DNA of 64,000 nt from Fusobacterium mortiferum ATCC 9817 (lineage in GTDB: Bacteria > Fusobacteriota > Fusobacteriia > Fusobacteriales > Fusobacteriaceae): NCBI RefSeq assembly GCF_000158195.2, contig NZ_GL987991.1, forward strand, positions 135,447 through 199,446, read 5' to 3'. The translations under genes were made by a program, and so were the position numbers. The notes beneath the pieces are model-generated. The model searched no databases. It was not told where the DNA came from and saw only the letters and a list, made by a program, of their open reading frames with translations. This document shows, one piece after another, positions 8,583 to 17,128 of this stretch; within the stretch, counting starts at the first letter, position 1, and every line of letters starts with the position of its first letter.

Positions 8583-8807
8583 TTATTTATCTTTATCTGT
8601 TTCTTCATCTTTTTTTATTCTTTTAAGAAATATATTCTTAGCTTTCATTATTAACACCATAAATATAAAATAGTGTATAAACCTCATCTCTTCAAAAGAT
8701 TTTCCAAAGTACTTGTCACAAATAAAAATAAACCCTATCCATACTATTAATATTCCTATTAACATTATTACGAGCTTACTCCACTCTTTCCAAAAATTAT
8801 TTTCCAT
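8583..8807 (-). CDS. Small two-span membrane protein, unknown function
   Basis: A 74-residue protein with two hydrophobic segments (about residues 11-30 and 43-58) and a charged Lys/Asp/Glu tail ending DEETDKDK. The AGGAG site sits 7 bases before ATG 8807. It is 22 bases upstream of the YwqK-type gene at 7826-8560 and likely cotranscribed with it. I do not recognise the family. Confidence 0.65.
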   Translation of the reverse strand: MENNFWKEWSKLVIMLIGILIVWIGFIFICDKYFGKSFEEMRFIHYFIFMVLIMKAKNIFLKRIKKDEETDKDK

Positions 8808-8864
8808 AGTTAATCTCCTAGATGTTTTTATTTATTATATCACAATAATTTTTATTGTACAAAA

Positions 8865-9350
8865 TTATTTTATCTCTTGTAGCCTTTTGTCCAAAATTTT
8901 ATTAAAAATTTCATATCCTTTGTGATTAAGATGGATTCCATCTGTTGTATATACTCTTTTCATTTCTAAATTTTCATCTATAAAATATTGATAAAGATTT
9001 AAAAATTCATTTGGATAACTGTTTTTTAACCAATTATTAAAATCTTCTACTTTTATATTTATATACTTTCTATCTGTTGGGAGTAAAGAGATTACTATAA
9101 GTTTTTTTACTCTATTTCTTAATTCGTTTACAATCTTTATATAATATTCCTTTGATTTTTCAAAATCCATATTAGTAAAAAAGTCATTTACTCCTACTAG
9201 AAGGATTCCAATATCTCCAAAAATATCTTTATTTGCCTCTAATAACCAAAAAACATCTCTGCTCCTATACCCATTTTTTCCATAATTTTCATATGGGGAA
9301 TTATAGTTCCAATCTATCAAACTATCTCCAAGCATAATTATTTTGTTCAT
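8865..9350 (-). CDS. SGNH/GDSL-family esterase or hydrolase
   Basis: A 161-residue hydrolase with block I IMLGDSLIDW (nucleophile Ser), block III VGVNDF (oxyanion Asn) and block V DGIHLNHKGY (catalytic Asp and His). These are the complete SGNH set, as in TesA/lipase-like acylhydrolases. There is no signal peptide, so it is probably cytoplasmic. Short for the family but complete. AGAGGTGG fixes the start. The substrate is unknown. Confidence 0.88.
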   Translation of the reverse strand: MNKIIMLGDSLIDWNYNSPYENYGKNGYRSRDVFWLLEANKDIFGDIGILLVGVNDFFTNMDFEKSKEYYIKIVNELRNRVKKLIVISLLPTDRKYINIKVEDFNNWLKNSYPNEFLNLYQYFIDENLEMKRVYTTDGIHLNHKGYEIFNKILDKRLQEIK

Positions 9351-9527
9351 AAAATTCCACCTCTAATATTTGTATATATAGTTAATTATATCATAAGATA
9401 CTAAAGAGGTAAAAATTTTTTTAAATTTTAATAATATTTATAACATATTAATTATAGGACTATAAATACTATTTACTATTTTCAACCTTTGTGATAAACT
9501 AAAATTGTAAAGTAAGGAGGTTGTTTT

Positions 9528-10313
9528 ATGGTTAAAATAGATTTAGATAAATGTATAAAATGTAAATCATGTATTAGAGATTGTTTTCCAGAAAATATTA
9601 TCCTTCAAAATGATGAGATTTCAATAAAAGGTCCTTGTATGATGTGTGGGCATTGTGTAGCTATCTGTCCTACAAAGGCGATTTCTTTTGAGGGGTATGA
9701 AGATAGTGAGGAGTTAAAAAATTTAAACTACAATATTGAAGCTGATACTACTTTTTTAAATTTTGTTAAAGCTAGAAGAAGTATTAGACACTTTAAAGAG
9801 AAAAAAATAGAAAAAGAGAGAATAGAAAAATTGCTTGAAGTTGGACGTTTTAGTCCTACTGGAGCTAATGTGCAAGATGTAAATTATTTTGTTATCCAAG
9901 ATGAGTTAGAAAAATTTAAAGAACCTATCTGGGAAGGGCTTAATAATTTTACAAATTCTGATATAAATAGCCTAGTACTAAAAAGATATAAAGATAGATT
10001 TATAAATATGTATGAGAATAGATTCAATGATGATAAACTTTTCTTTAAAGCTCCTATGTTATTAGTAATCACTAGTTCCTCTAAAATTAATGGAATACTT
10101 GCTGCTGATAAAATCGAATTAATGGCAAATATGATGGGGCTTGGTGTCCTTTTCAGTGGATTTATAGAGATGGCTATCAATCATAGTGAAGAGTTAATAA
10201 AAAAATTTAGATTGAAGAGAAATGTTACTTGTGCTTGTATGTTGATAGGTTATCCAGATATCTCTTATAAATGTACAGCCCCAAGAAAAAATATCAATGT
10301 GGAATGGTTATAG
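9528..10313 (+). CDS. Ferredoxin-nitroreductase fusion protein
   Basis: A 261-residue two-domain protein. Residues 1-60 hold two 4Fe-4S clusters (CIKCKSCIRDC and CMMCGHCVAICP). From about residue 75 a nitroreductase-fold flavoprotein starts with FVKARRSIRHFKEK. Such fusions are common in anaerobes and pass electrons from ferredoxin-type clusters to FMN. The substrate is not evident. AAGGAGG fixes the start. The stop at 10311-10313 overlaps the ribosome-binding site of the next gene, so the two are coupled. Confidence 0.92.
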   Translation: MVKIDLDKCIKCKSCIRDCFPENIILQNDEISIKGPCMMCGHCVAICPTKAISFEGYEDSEELKNLNYNIEADTTFLNFVKARRSIRHFKEKKIEKERIEKLLEVGRFSPTGANVQDVNYFVIQDELEKFKEPIWEGLNNFTNSDINSLVLKRYKDRFINMYENRFNDDKLFFKAPMLLVITSSSKINGILAADKIELMANMMGLGVLFSGFIEMAINHSEELIKKFRLKRNVTCACMLIGYPDISYKCTAPRKNINVEWL

Positions 10314-10321
10314 GAGGAAAA

Positions 10322-11458
10322 ATGATTTATTTTGATAACGCAGCTACTACGTTACATAAACCACAAGAAGTAATAGAGGCTGTAATAAAAGCTATGTCAT
10401 CTATGGGAAATGCTGGCAGAGGAAATACTTCTGCTTCTATGGAAGCTACTCATACAGTTTTTGATACTAGAGAAAACCTTGCTAAATTTTTTAATATAAA
10501 AGATTCTAGTAGAATAGCTTTTACTTGCAACTCTACTGAAGCTTTAAATATAGCTATAAAAGGGATATTTAAAAATGGAGATAATGTAATTACAACTATG
10601 TTAGAGCATAACTCTGTACTCCGTCCTCTATATGAAATGGAAGAAAAAGGAGTGCAGCTTTCTTTTGTAAAAGCTGATAAACTAGGAAATATATCCTATG
10701 AAGAGATGGAGAGCCTTATAAAAAATAATACTAAGGCTATAATTTGTACACATGGTTCTAACCTCACTGGAAATCTTATAGATATTAAAAGAGTAGGTGA
10801 GATTTGTAAAAGATATAATTTACTATTCATAGTTGATGCCTCTCAAACAGCTGGAGTATTTCCTATTGATGTAGAGGATATGAATATAGATGTACTTTGT
10901 TTTACTGGACATAAAAGTTTACTTGGACCTCAAGGAACAGGAGGGATATTTGTAAGAGAGGGTGTTGAGATTAAGCCACTAAAATCTGGTGGTACTGGTA
11001 TTCTCACTTATAGTAAAAGTCAACCTCAAATTATGCCAACTTATCTTGAAGCTGGAACTTTAAATGGACATGGTATAGCTGGACTCAATGCTGGAATAGA
11101 ATTTATAAATAAGATAGGTATGAATAAAATCAGAGAGAAAGAAGACTCTCTTATGTGGAGATTTTATAATGGAGTAAAAAATCTTCCTCATATAAAAATA
11201 TATGGAGATTTCTCTAAAAAAGAGAGATGTCCCATTGTAACTCTTAATATTGGGGAGTATGACTCTGGAGATATAGCTGAAGAGTTGCTTAATTTTGGTA
11301 TCTCTACTAGAGCAGGGGGACACTGTGCACCTCTTATGCATGAGGCTCTAGGTACTGTGGAACAAGGGGCAGTAAGATTTAGCTTTGGGTACTTCAATAC
11401 TGAAGAGGAAGTAGACAAAGTTATTGAAATTTTAAAAAATATTATTAATGAAATATAA
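10322..11458 (+). CDS. Class V aminotransferase, cysteine desulfurase family
   Basis: 378 residues starting MIYFDNAATTLHKP, the usual opening of cysteine desulfurases. It has the PLP lysine in CFTGHKSLLGPQGTGG and a candidate catalytic cysteine in RAGGHCAPLMH. It would remove sulfur (or selenium) from cysteine with PLP. It belongs to the group annotated as cysteine desulfurase family protein rather than housekeeping IscS/NifS; no IscU-like scaffold gene adjoins it. ATG 10322 with AGGAGG (10312-10317) is preferred over an upstream in-frame ATG at 10271 inside the previous gene. Confidence 0.9.
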   Translation: MIYFDNAATTLHKPQEVIEAVIKAMSSMGNAGRGNTSASMEATHTVFDTRENLAKFFNIKDSSRIAFTCNSTEALNIAIKGIFKNGDNVITTMLEHNSVLRPLYEMEEKGVQLSFVKADKLGNISYEEMESLIKNNTKAIICTHGSNLTGNLIDIKRVGEICKRYNLLFIVDASQTAGVFPIDVEDMNIDVLCFTGHKSLLGPQGTGGIFVREGVEIKPLKSGGTGILTYSKSQPQIMPTYLEAGTLNGHGIAGLNAGIEFINKIGMNKIREKEDSLMWRFYNGVKNLPHIKIYGDFSKKERCPIVTLNIGEYDSGDIAEELLNFGISTRAGGHCAPLMHEALGTVEQGAVRFSFGYFNTEEEVDKVIEILKNIINEI

Positions 11459-11466
11459 AATTAAAA

Positions 11467-11620
11467 CTCAAGAATAACGAAGATTGAAAAGAATAAATAG
11501 AGCAAGTCAGTGAAAGTGAGTGCTAAAAAATACAACTGTTTGAGGCAAAGCCGACTTTTGTATTTTTAACGAACTAAGCTATACTTGCTCTTTATTCTTT
11601 GAACGAAAGTTATTCTTGAA
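11467..11620. repeat. Modular palindromic repeat, copy R1
   Basis: Imperfect inverted repeat with arms TCAAGAATAAC...AGAATAAATAGAGCAAGT and ACTTGCTCTTTATTCT...GTTATTCTTGA, enclosing an inner hairpin whose loop carries ACTGTTTGAGGC. The same arms recur at 19135-19405 and in weaker form at 28955-29096. No open reading frame inside. The 275-base gap between 10322-11458 and moxR holds only this element and the moxR promoter region. Confidence 0.8.
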
Positions 11621-11733
11621 TTTATAATTATCTATACTTAAATAAAAAGAAAATTTTATAACTATTTTCTAATTTCTTTCGTCTAATATTATTGTTAAAA
11701 TAGATTAAAACTTTTTTATATAAGGAGGCAACT

Positions 11734-12696
11734 ATGGAAAACTTAAAAGAAAAAATTGAGATTGAAAGAGGAAATATCCTCAAACTAGAAAAGGAGATAC
11801 AGAAAAAAATTGTAGGACAAGATGATATGGTAAGAAAAATCTTAATAGGAATACTTACTGGAAACCATATCTTATTGGAAGGATTACCTGGACTTGCAAA
11901 ATCTTTAACTGTAAATACTTTAGCTCAAACTCTTGGATTAAAATTTTCAAGAATACAGTTTACTCCTGATTTATTACCTAGTGATATTATAGGTACTGAG
12001 ATTTACAATGAAAAGACAGGGGAGTTTTATACTAAAAAAGGTCCAATATTTGCAAATATAATCTTAGCAGATGAGATAAATAGAGCCCCAGCTAAAGTTC
12101 AATCTGCACTATTAGAAGCTATGCAAGAAAAACAGATTACAATAGCTAATGAAACTTTTAAACTAGATAAACCCTTTATAGTATTAGCTACTCAAAACCC
12201 AATAGAGCAAGATGGAACTTATCCATTACCTGAAGCTCAACAAGATAGATTTCTTATGAAAGTAAAAATAGAGTATCCTACTAAGGAAGAGGAAAAAAAT
12301 ATTTTAAAACTTTTAACATCTACAACTGATTTTGATTCTATTGAGATAGAGGAAGTATTAAACAAAGATAAGATAGAAGAGTTAAAGAAACTTATAAAAG
12401 AGATACACATTGATGAAAAACTTATGGATTATATCTTAGATATAATATTTAAAACTAGAGAAAGTAATCAATATATAAGCTGTGGAGCTTCTCCAAGAGC
12501 TTCTATTGCCCTTGTTGTTTCTGCTAAAGCCAATGCTTTTTTAGAGGGAAGAGATTTTGTCATACCTCAAGATATTAAAAAAGTTATCTTTGATGTATTA
12601 CGTCATAGAATTATCTTAACTTATGAAGCAGAAGCAGAGGGAAAAGATGTAGAAGATATAATTACTGATATAATGGAAGGGGTAGAACTTCCATAG
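11734..12696 (+). CDS. MoxR-family AAA+ ATPase
   Basis: 320 residues with Walker A GLPGLAKS at about 50-57, Walker B LADEINRAP at 111-119, sensor-1 LATQNP and the MoxR-typical LPEAQQDRFLMK. MoxR ATPases act as chaperones with von Willebrand A partners, here encoded directly downstream. First gene of a seven- or eight-gene operon, with AAGGAGG before ATG and the DUF58 gene 9 bases later. It probably remodels or loads metals into a client together with BatA/BatB. Confidence 0.95.
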   Translation: MENLKEKIEIERGNILKLEKEIQKKIVGQDDMVRKILIGILTGNHILLEGLPGLAKSLTVNTLAQTLGLKFSRIQFTPDLLPSDIIGTEIYNEKTGEFYTKKGPIFANIILADEINRAPAKVQSALLEAMQEKQITIANETFKLDKPFIVLATQNPIEQDGTYPLPEAQQDRFLMKVKIEYPTKEEEKNILKLLTSTTDFDSIEIEEVLNKDKIEELKKLIKEIHIDEKLMDYILDIIFKTRESNQYISCGASPRASIALVVSAKANAFLEGRDFVIPQDIKKVIFDVLRHRIILTYEAEAEGKDVEDIITDIMEGVELP

Positions 12697-12705
12697 GAGG
12701 TAACA

Positions 12706-13518
12706 ATGAACAAAGAAGAGATACTTAAAAAGATAAAAAAAATAGAGATAGCCTCTTCTCTCCTTGCTAATGAAATTTTTTCTGGAAATTATCGTTCTTA
12801 TTTTAAGGGAAACGGAATGGAATTTTCTGATATAAGAAGATATGCTCCTGGAGATGATGTAAAAAAAATAGATTGGAAAGTAAGTGCTAGACAGAGAAAA
12901 ACATATGTAAAGGAGTTTACAGAGGAAAGAGAGATGAGCATATATCTTTTAATTGATATTTCTTCATCTAATAACTTTCCTGCTAAGCAAGATTTAATCT
13001 CTCAATTAGTTGGAAGTTTAGCTTTCAGTGCTATAAAAAACAATGATAAAGTAGGAGCTATATTTTTTAGTGATGATATAGAAAAGGTAATACCTCTGAA
13101 AAAGGGAAAAAAACAGGGACTTATTATCCTTGATAATTTTCTATCTATCACACCTAAAGGAAAAGGAACTGATATCTCAAAAGTTCTTTACTCATTTAAT
13201 AAAATCTCTAAGCAAAGAGCTATTGTATTTTTAATAAGTGACTTTATAGATGAAAATTATGAGAAAGCTATGAAATTGGTAAGTCAAAAACATGATTTGA
13301 TACCATTGAGAATAGCTGATAGAAAATTTGAAACTCTACCTAAAGGTGCTATTTTTACAATGAGTGATGCTGAAACAGGTGAGGAGATAGTTATAGAGAA
13401 TTTTGATAGAAATTATCATATTGAAGAGGAGTTACCTAAAAATATTTTAACTCTCTACACTGATGAGAACTATATAATAAAGTTGGCTAATTACTTTAAA
13501 AGGAGGAGGAGAGTATGA
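12706..13518 (+). CDS. DUF58 domain protein of the MoxR/Bat operon
   Basis: A 270-residue protein with the DUF58 signature GNGMEFSDIRRYAPGDDVKKIDW near residue 40 (quoted in parts: FSDIRRYAPGDD and DWKVSARQ) and a vWA-like fold with DISSS replacing the first MIDAS motif. DUF58 proteins always accompany MoxR. Its stop overlaps the next start as ATGA, so translation is coupled. AGGAGG is 5 bases before the ATG. Confidence 0.92.
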   Translation: MNKEEILKKIKKIEIASSLLANEIFSGNYRSYFKGNGMEFSDIRRYAPGDDVKKIDWKVSARQRKTYVKEFTEEREMSIYLLIDISSSNNFPAKQDLISQLVGSLAFSAIKNNDKVGAIFFSDDIEKVIPLKKGKKQGLIILDNFLSITPKGKGTDISKVLYSFNKISKQRAIVFLISDFIDENYEKAMKLVSQKHDLIPLRIADRKFETLPKGAIFTMSDAETGEEIVIENFDRNYHIEEELPKNILTLYTDENYIIKLANYFKRRRRV

Positions 13519-14222
13519 AAAAAATAATGATATTTCTTTTAATCTCATCACTCCTTTTAGCTAAGGATATAAATGTTGGAGATTTAGTAAAGGTAAAGAT
13601 AACAGGAATTGAAAAAGAAAAAATAGTTGAGGGATTTAGAAAATCTAATTTAGAATTAGAAAATATAGAGAAATCTGAAAATGGATATATTCTCTCTATA
13701 AGAGGGTATAAAGTAGGAGAGAATAGCTTAGTATTAGGAGATAAAAAATTGACTCTCAATATTAAATCTGTATTAGAAGAAAATGATAAGGAAATCTCTC
13801 CACATTTAAGTGATAACAGTGATACTATTCTTTATAAAGAAAAATTTCCATATACCTTTATAGTAGGAATCATTTTAGGAGTTGTATCTCTACTCTATCT
13901 AGTTAAAGGAGTAAAATTTAAAAAGAAAGAGAAATATATCTCTCCAGAAGAGAAATTTGAAAAGAGAGTTGCTAGTATCAACAATGAAACTTGGGACTTT
14001 GATTTAAGTATGGCAATTAGAGAGTATATTGACAGTAGATATCAAACTCACTTTATAAATGGTAATTATGAAGTTGTAGGTATGATAGATAGTGAAGATA
14101 TAAAATTTATAAATAATCTTGATAGATATAAATTTTCTAAGGATAGTAGAGATTTAAAAGAGGAAACTTTAAAAAGAGTTAGAGAAATTTTTGAAAAAGT
14201 AAGGGGGGATAAAAATGTTTAA
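13515..14222 (+). CDS. Bat-operon protein with N-terminal signal and one membrane span, unknown
   Basis: A 235-residue protein: signal peptide (residues 1-17, MKKIMIFLLISSLLLAKD), an extracytoplasmic beta-rich part to about 110, one membrane helix around 112-130, then a cytoplasmic part ending KVRGDKNV. The topology resembles the DUF4381-type genes that sit between DUF58 and BatA genes in other MoxR operons, but I cannot confirm that family from sequence alone. It overlaps its neighbours on both sides, so it is clearly part of the operon. Confidence 0.75.
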   Translation: MKKIMIFLLISSLLLAKDINVGDLVKVKITGIEKEKIVEGFRKSNLELENIEKSENGYILSIRGYKVGENSLVLGDKKLTLNIKSVLEENDKEISPHLSDNSDTILYKEKFPYTFIVGIILGVVSLLYLVKGVKFKKKEKYISPEEKFEKRVASINNETWDFDLSMAIREYIDSRYQTHFINGNYEVVGMIDSEDIKFINNLDRYKFSKDSRDLKEETLKRVREIFEKVRGDKNV

Positions 14223-15174
14223 ATTTGCCTCTCCATATTTTTTACTTCTTATTCCCATTATTATATATCTATTTTTTAGAAAACAAAAGGTAAAGGGAAT
14301 AAAAATTCCAGGTATAAAACCTCTTAAAGAGTTTAGATTGAAGAGTAAAAAATATCTAATTGGAAAAATACTTATTCTATTTTCTTTAATACTTATGTGT
14401 ATTGCTTTGGCTCGTCCACAAATCATATCTGAAAATAAAATTATAAAAAAAGAAGGAATAGATATAGTAGTAGCTTTAGATTTATCTCAATCTATGTTAC
14501 AGAGAGATTTCAAACCTAACAGATTGGAAACAGCTAAAAAACTTTTAGAGGAGTTTATAGATAAAAGAATCAATGATAGAATATCACTTGTTGTATTTGG
14601 TGGAGATGCTTATACAAAAGTTCCTCTCACATTTGACCACAATGTAGTAAAAGATATTACTTCTAAACTGACAACAGATGATATCACTAGTAACAATAGA
14701 ACAGCTATTGGTATGGGGCTTGGAGTTTCTTTAAATAGATTAAAGGACTCTGAAGCAAAATCTAAAGTTATAATACTTATGACAGATGGAGAGAATAACT
14801 CTGGAGAGATGAGCCCTATGGGAGCTAGTGAGATTGCAAAAGAATTAGGAATAAAAATCTATACTATCGGTATTGGAGCTAGAGAGATACAGATACGTGT
14901 GCCTTTTGGACATACCACTGTTAAAAACACTGAGCTTGATGAAAATCTTTTGAAAAATATTGCCTCTACAACAGGAGGAGAGTATTTTAGAGCTGGAAGT
15001 GAAAAGGAGTTTCAAGAGATTTTTAACAGAATAGATAGTTTAGAAAAAACTAAGATAGATGGAAGAAGCTATTATGAAAAAGACGAGTTATATGAAAATA
15101 TTTTAAAAATTGCTCTTCTACTTCTAGTAATAGGTGCTTTTTTTGAATATAAAAAATATATCAAAATACCATAA
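14215..15174 (+). CDS. batA: BatA-like von Willebrand factor A membrane protein
   Basis: 319 residues: two N-terminal membrane segments (about 5-22 and 49-67), a vWA domain with MIDAS motif DLSQS at 89-93 and LMTDGENNSG further on, and a C-terminal membrane helix near 295-311. BatA/BatB homologs sit in the membrane with the vWA domain outside and assist MoxR-dependent protein maturation or stress tolerance; Bat stands for Bacteroides aerotolerance. It starts 8 bases before the previous stop, with GGGGGG as ribosome site. Confidence 0.92.
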   Translation: MFKFASPYFLLLIPIIIYLFFRKQKVKGIKIPGIKPLKEFRLKSKKYLIGKILILFSLILMCIALARPQIISENKIIKKEGIDIVVALDLSQSMLQRDFKPNRLETAKKLLEEFIDKRINDRISLVVFGGDAYTKVPLTFDHNVVKDITSKLTTDDITSNNRTAIGMGLGVSLNRLKDSEAKSKVIILMTDGENNSGEMSPMGASEIAKELGIKIYTIGIGAREIQIRVPFGHTTVKNTELDENLLKNIASTTGGEYFRAGSEKEFQEIFNRIDSLEKTKIDGRSYYEKDELYENILKIALLLLVIGAFFEYKKYIKIP

Positions 15175-15188
15175 GAAGAGGTGAAACA

Positions 15189-16157
15189 ATGGAATTTGGA
15201 AATCTACAAAACTCTATATATCTTATCTTTCCTCTTATTCTCCTCTTAATTATGATTTTGGGTATGAGAAAAAGAAAAGATATATTAAATATTTTAAAAT
15301 TAAGAAATAAAAGACGTATAAGTATAATAAAAATTTTATTGCTGACATTAGGAAGTGTATTAGTTGTAATCTCTCTATTATCTCCCCAAAAAGAGATAGA
15401 AGATGAAGAGATAGAAGTAAAGGGAATGAATATCTATGTTCTTATAGATACATCTCGTTCTATGCTTACAGAAGATGTCTATCCCAATAGATTGGAAGCT
15501 GGAAAGAGAGTCCTTACCAATCTTATTCAATCTCTAAAAGGAGATAGAGTAGGATTTATTCCTTTCTCTGATAGTGCATATATACAGATGCCTCTTACTG
15601 ATGATTACAATATTACTCAAAACTACATAAATGCCATAGATACTACTCTAATATCTGGTGGTGGAACAGAATTATACCAAGCTTTAGAGTTGGCAGAAAA
15701 ATCTTTTAAAGAGATAGGTAGTGAAAATAAAACAGTTATAGTTATCTCTGATGGAGGAGATTTTGATAAGAAATCCCTTGATTTTGTAAAAGAGAATAAG
15801 ATAGATGTTTATTCTATTGGTGTTGGTACTAAGGAGGGAAATGTTATTCCAGAGTATCTCAATGGAGTAAAGAGAGGATTTATTAAAGATGAGAGTGGTT
15901 CTGCTGTTATCAGTAAGCTTAACTCTGATTTTTTACAAAAAATATCTAATGAAAATAATGGTAAATACTATGAAGTAAATAACTTAGTTGATACCTCTAA
16001 AAATTTTGTAAATGATACTATAAATTTAGAAAGAAAAAATCAAAGAAATGAAAAAACTAAAAACTATGAAAAATATTTTCAATATCTTCTAGCTCTAGGT
16101 ATATTATTTATATTAATTGGGTATCTATTAAAAGAGGTGATAAAAGATGAGGAATAA
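15189..16157 (+). CDS. batB: BatB-like von Willebrand factor A membrane protein
   Basis: 322 residues with the same layout as BatA: N-terminal membrane segments (about 10-27 and 46-65), MIDAS DTSRS at 87-91, TLISGGGTELYQAL and VISDGGDFDK, and a C-terminal helix near 298-315. BatA and BatB are tandem duplicates that probably form a heteromeric membrane complex. The 3' end overlaps batC by 11 bases. Confidence 0.92.
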   Translation: MEFGNLQNSIYLIFPLILLLIMILGMRKRKDILNILKLRNKRRISIIKILLLTLGSVLVVISLLSPQKEIEDEEIEVKGMNIYVLIDTSRSMLTEDVYPNRLEAGKRVLTNLIQSLKGDRVGFIPFSDSAYIQMPLTDDYNITQNYINAIDTTLISGGGTELYQALELAEKSFKEIGSENKTVIVISDGGDFDKKSLDFVKENKIDVYSIGVGTKEGNVIPEYLNGVKRGFIKDESGSAVISKLNSDFLQKISNENNGKYYEVNNLVDTSKNFVNDTINLERKNQRNEKTKNYEKYFQYLLALGILFILIGYLLKEVIKDEE

Positions 16158-17115
16158 AATAGTTGCTACAATATTTCTAGTTGCCTCTATAATATTAGTT
16201 ATAAAATCTCTTAATCCCTTAAAAATCTATAACTTTGTAGAAAAGGGAAATAGTTTTATCAAAGAGGAAAAATACTCTAATGGAAGAGAGGAGTACAAAA
16301 AAGCTCTTAAACTAAGAGAAAATAATCAAATAAAATTAAATGTTTTAAAATCTTTCTACAGTGAAAAAAACTACGAGGAAGTTACTAAATCAGATGTGGA
16401 AGAGGGATTTTTAAAAGGAAACTCCTATGTTTATTTAGGGGATAACTCTCAAGATAAAAACAAAGAGTTTTATGAGAAAGCCTTAGAAGAGTATAAATTA
16501 GCTATGAAAACTTCTGATGATATAAATATTAAGAAAAACTATGAGCTTACTTTAAAAAAGCTTGAAGATATGAGTAATCAACAAAACCAAGATAATCAAC
16601 AAAATCAAGAGGATAAACAAGAGAAACAGAATAAAGAAAATCAAAATAATAATAATCAAAATCAACAAAATAACTCTCAAGAAAATCCTGAGCAAAATCA
16701 AAACAGTAAAGATAATAACAACTCTCAAAATCAAGAAGATAAAAGTTCTCAAAGTAATGAAAAAAATCAATCTTCTAATAATAAAGAGCAAGAGAAAAAA
16801 GAAAACAGCTCTCAAGAAAAACAGAATAATGAGAAGGAGCAAGAATCTAATTCTCAACCAAATGAGCAAAATAATAAACAAAATGAGGACAATACTCAAG
16901 AGAATGAAAATCAAAATGAGTCCTCAGATAAAAAAGAGAACAACCAAAACTCCAATACTGCTCCTCAAAATATGAAAGAACCAAGTCAAGAGGAGATAAG
17001 AGAGCAAGAAGTGAGAGCTATTCTAAAAAGATTAGAGGGAAATGAAAAACAATCTTTTAAAAATAATGAGAGAGTTATGGATATCAATAGCAATAATCCA
17101 TCAAACAGATGGTAA
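16147..17115 (+). CDS. batC: BatC-like TPR protein with a long Asn/Gln-rich tail
   Basis: 322 residues. An N-terminal signal-anchor (residues 4-22) precedes two or three TPR-like helix pairs (residues 28-145), then about 135 residues (roughly 150-283) of low-complexity Asn, Gln, Glu, Lys and Ser. The last 40 residues (EIREQEVRAILKRLEGNE) are the conserved BatC C-terminal helix. The tail is probably disordered and extracytoplasmic. Its antisense strand is open for 360 bases, an artefact of the CAA/AAT repeats. Position after batB defines it as BatC. Confidence 0.85.
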   Translation: MRNKIVATIFLVASIILVIKSLNPLKIYNFVEKGNSFIKEEKYSNGREEYKKALKLRENNQIKLNVLKSFYSEKNYEEVTKSDVEEGFLKGNSYVYLGDNSQDKNKEFYEKALEEYKLAMKTSDDINIKKNYELTLKKLEDMSNQQNQDNQQNQEDKQEKQNKENQNNNNQNQQNNSQENPEQNQNSKDNNNSQNQEDKSSQSNEKNQSSNNKEQEKKENSSQEKQNNEKEQESNSQPNEQNNKQNEDNTQENENQNESSDKKENNQNSNTAPQNMKEPSQEEIREQEVRAILKRLEGNEKQSFKNNERVMDINSNNPSNRW

Positions 17116-17128
17116 AGGAGATAAAAAG

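Noticed and set aside
16552..16914. Long open frame antisense to batC
   Set aside because: It is the reverse of the low-complexity CAA/AAT/GAA-rich tail, giving a Leu/Ile/Phe string, and it has no ribosome site.
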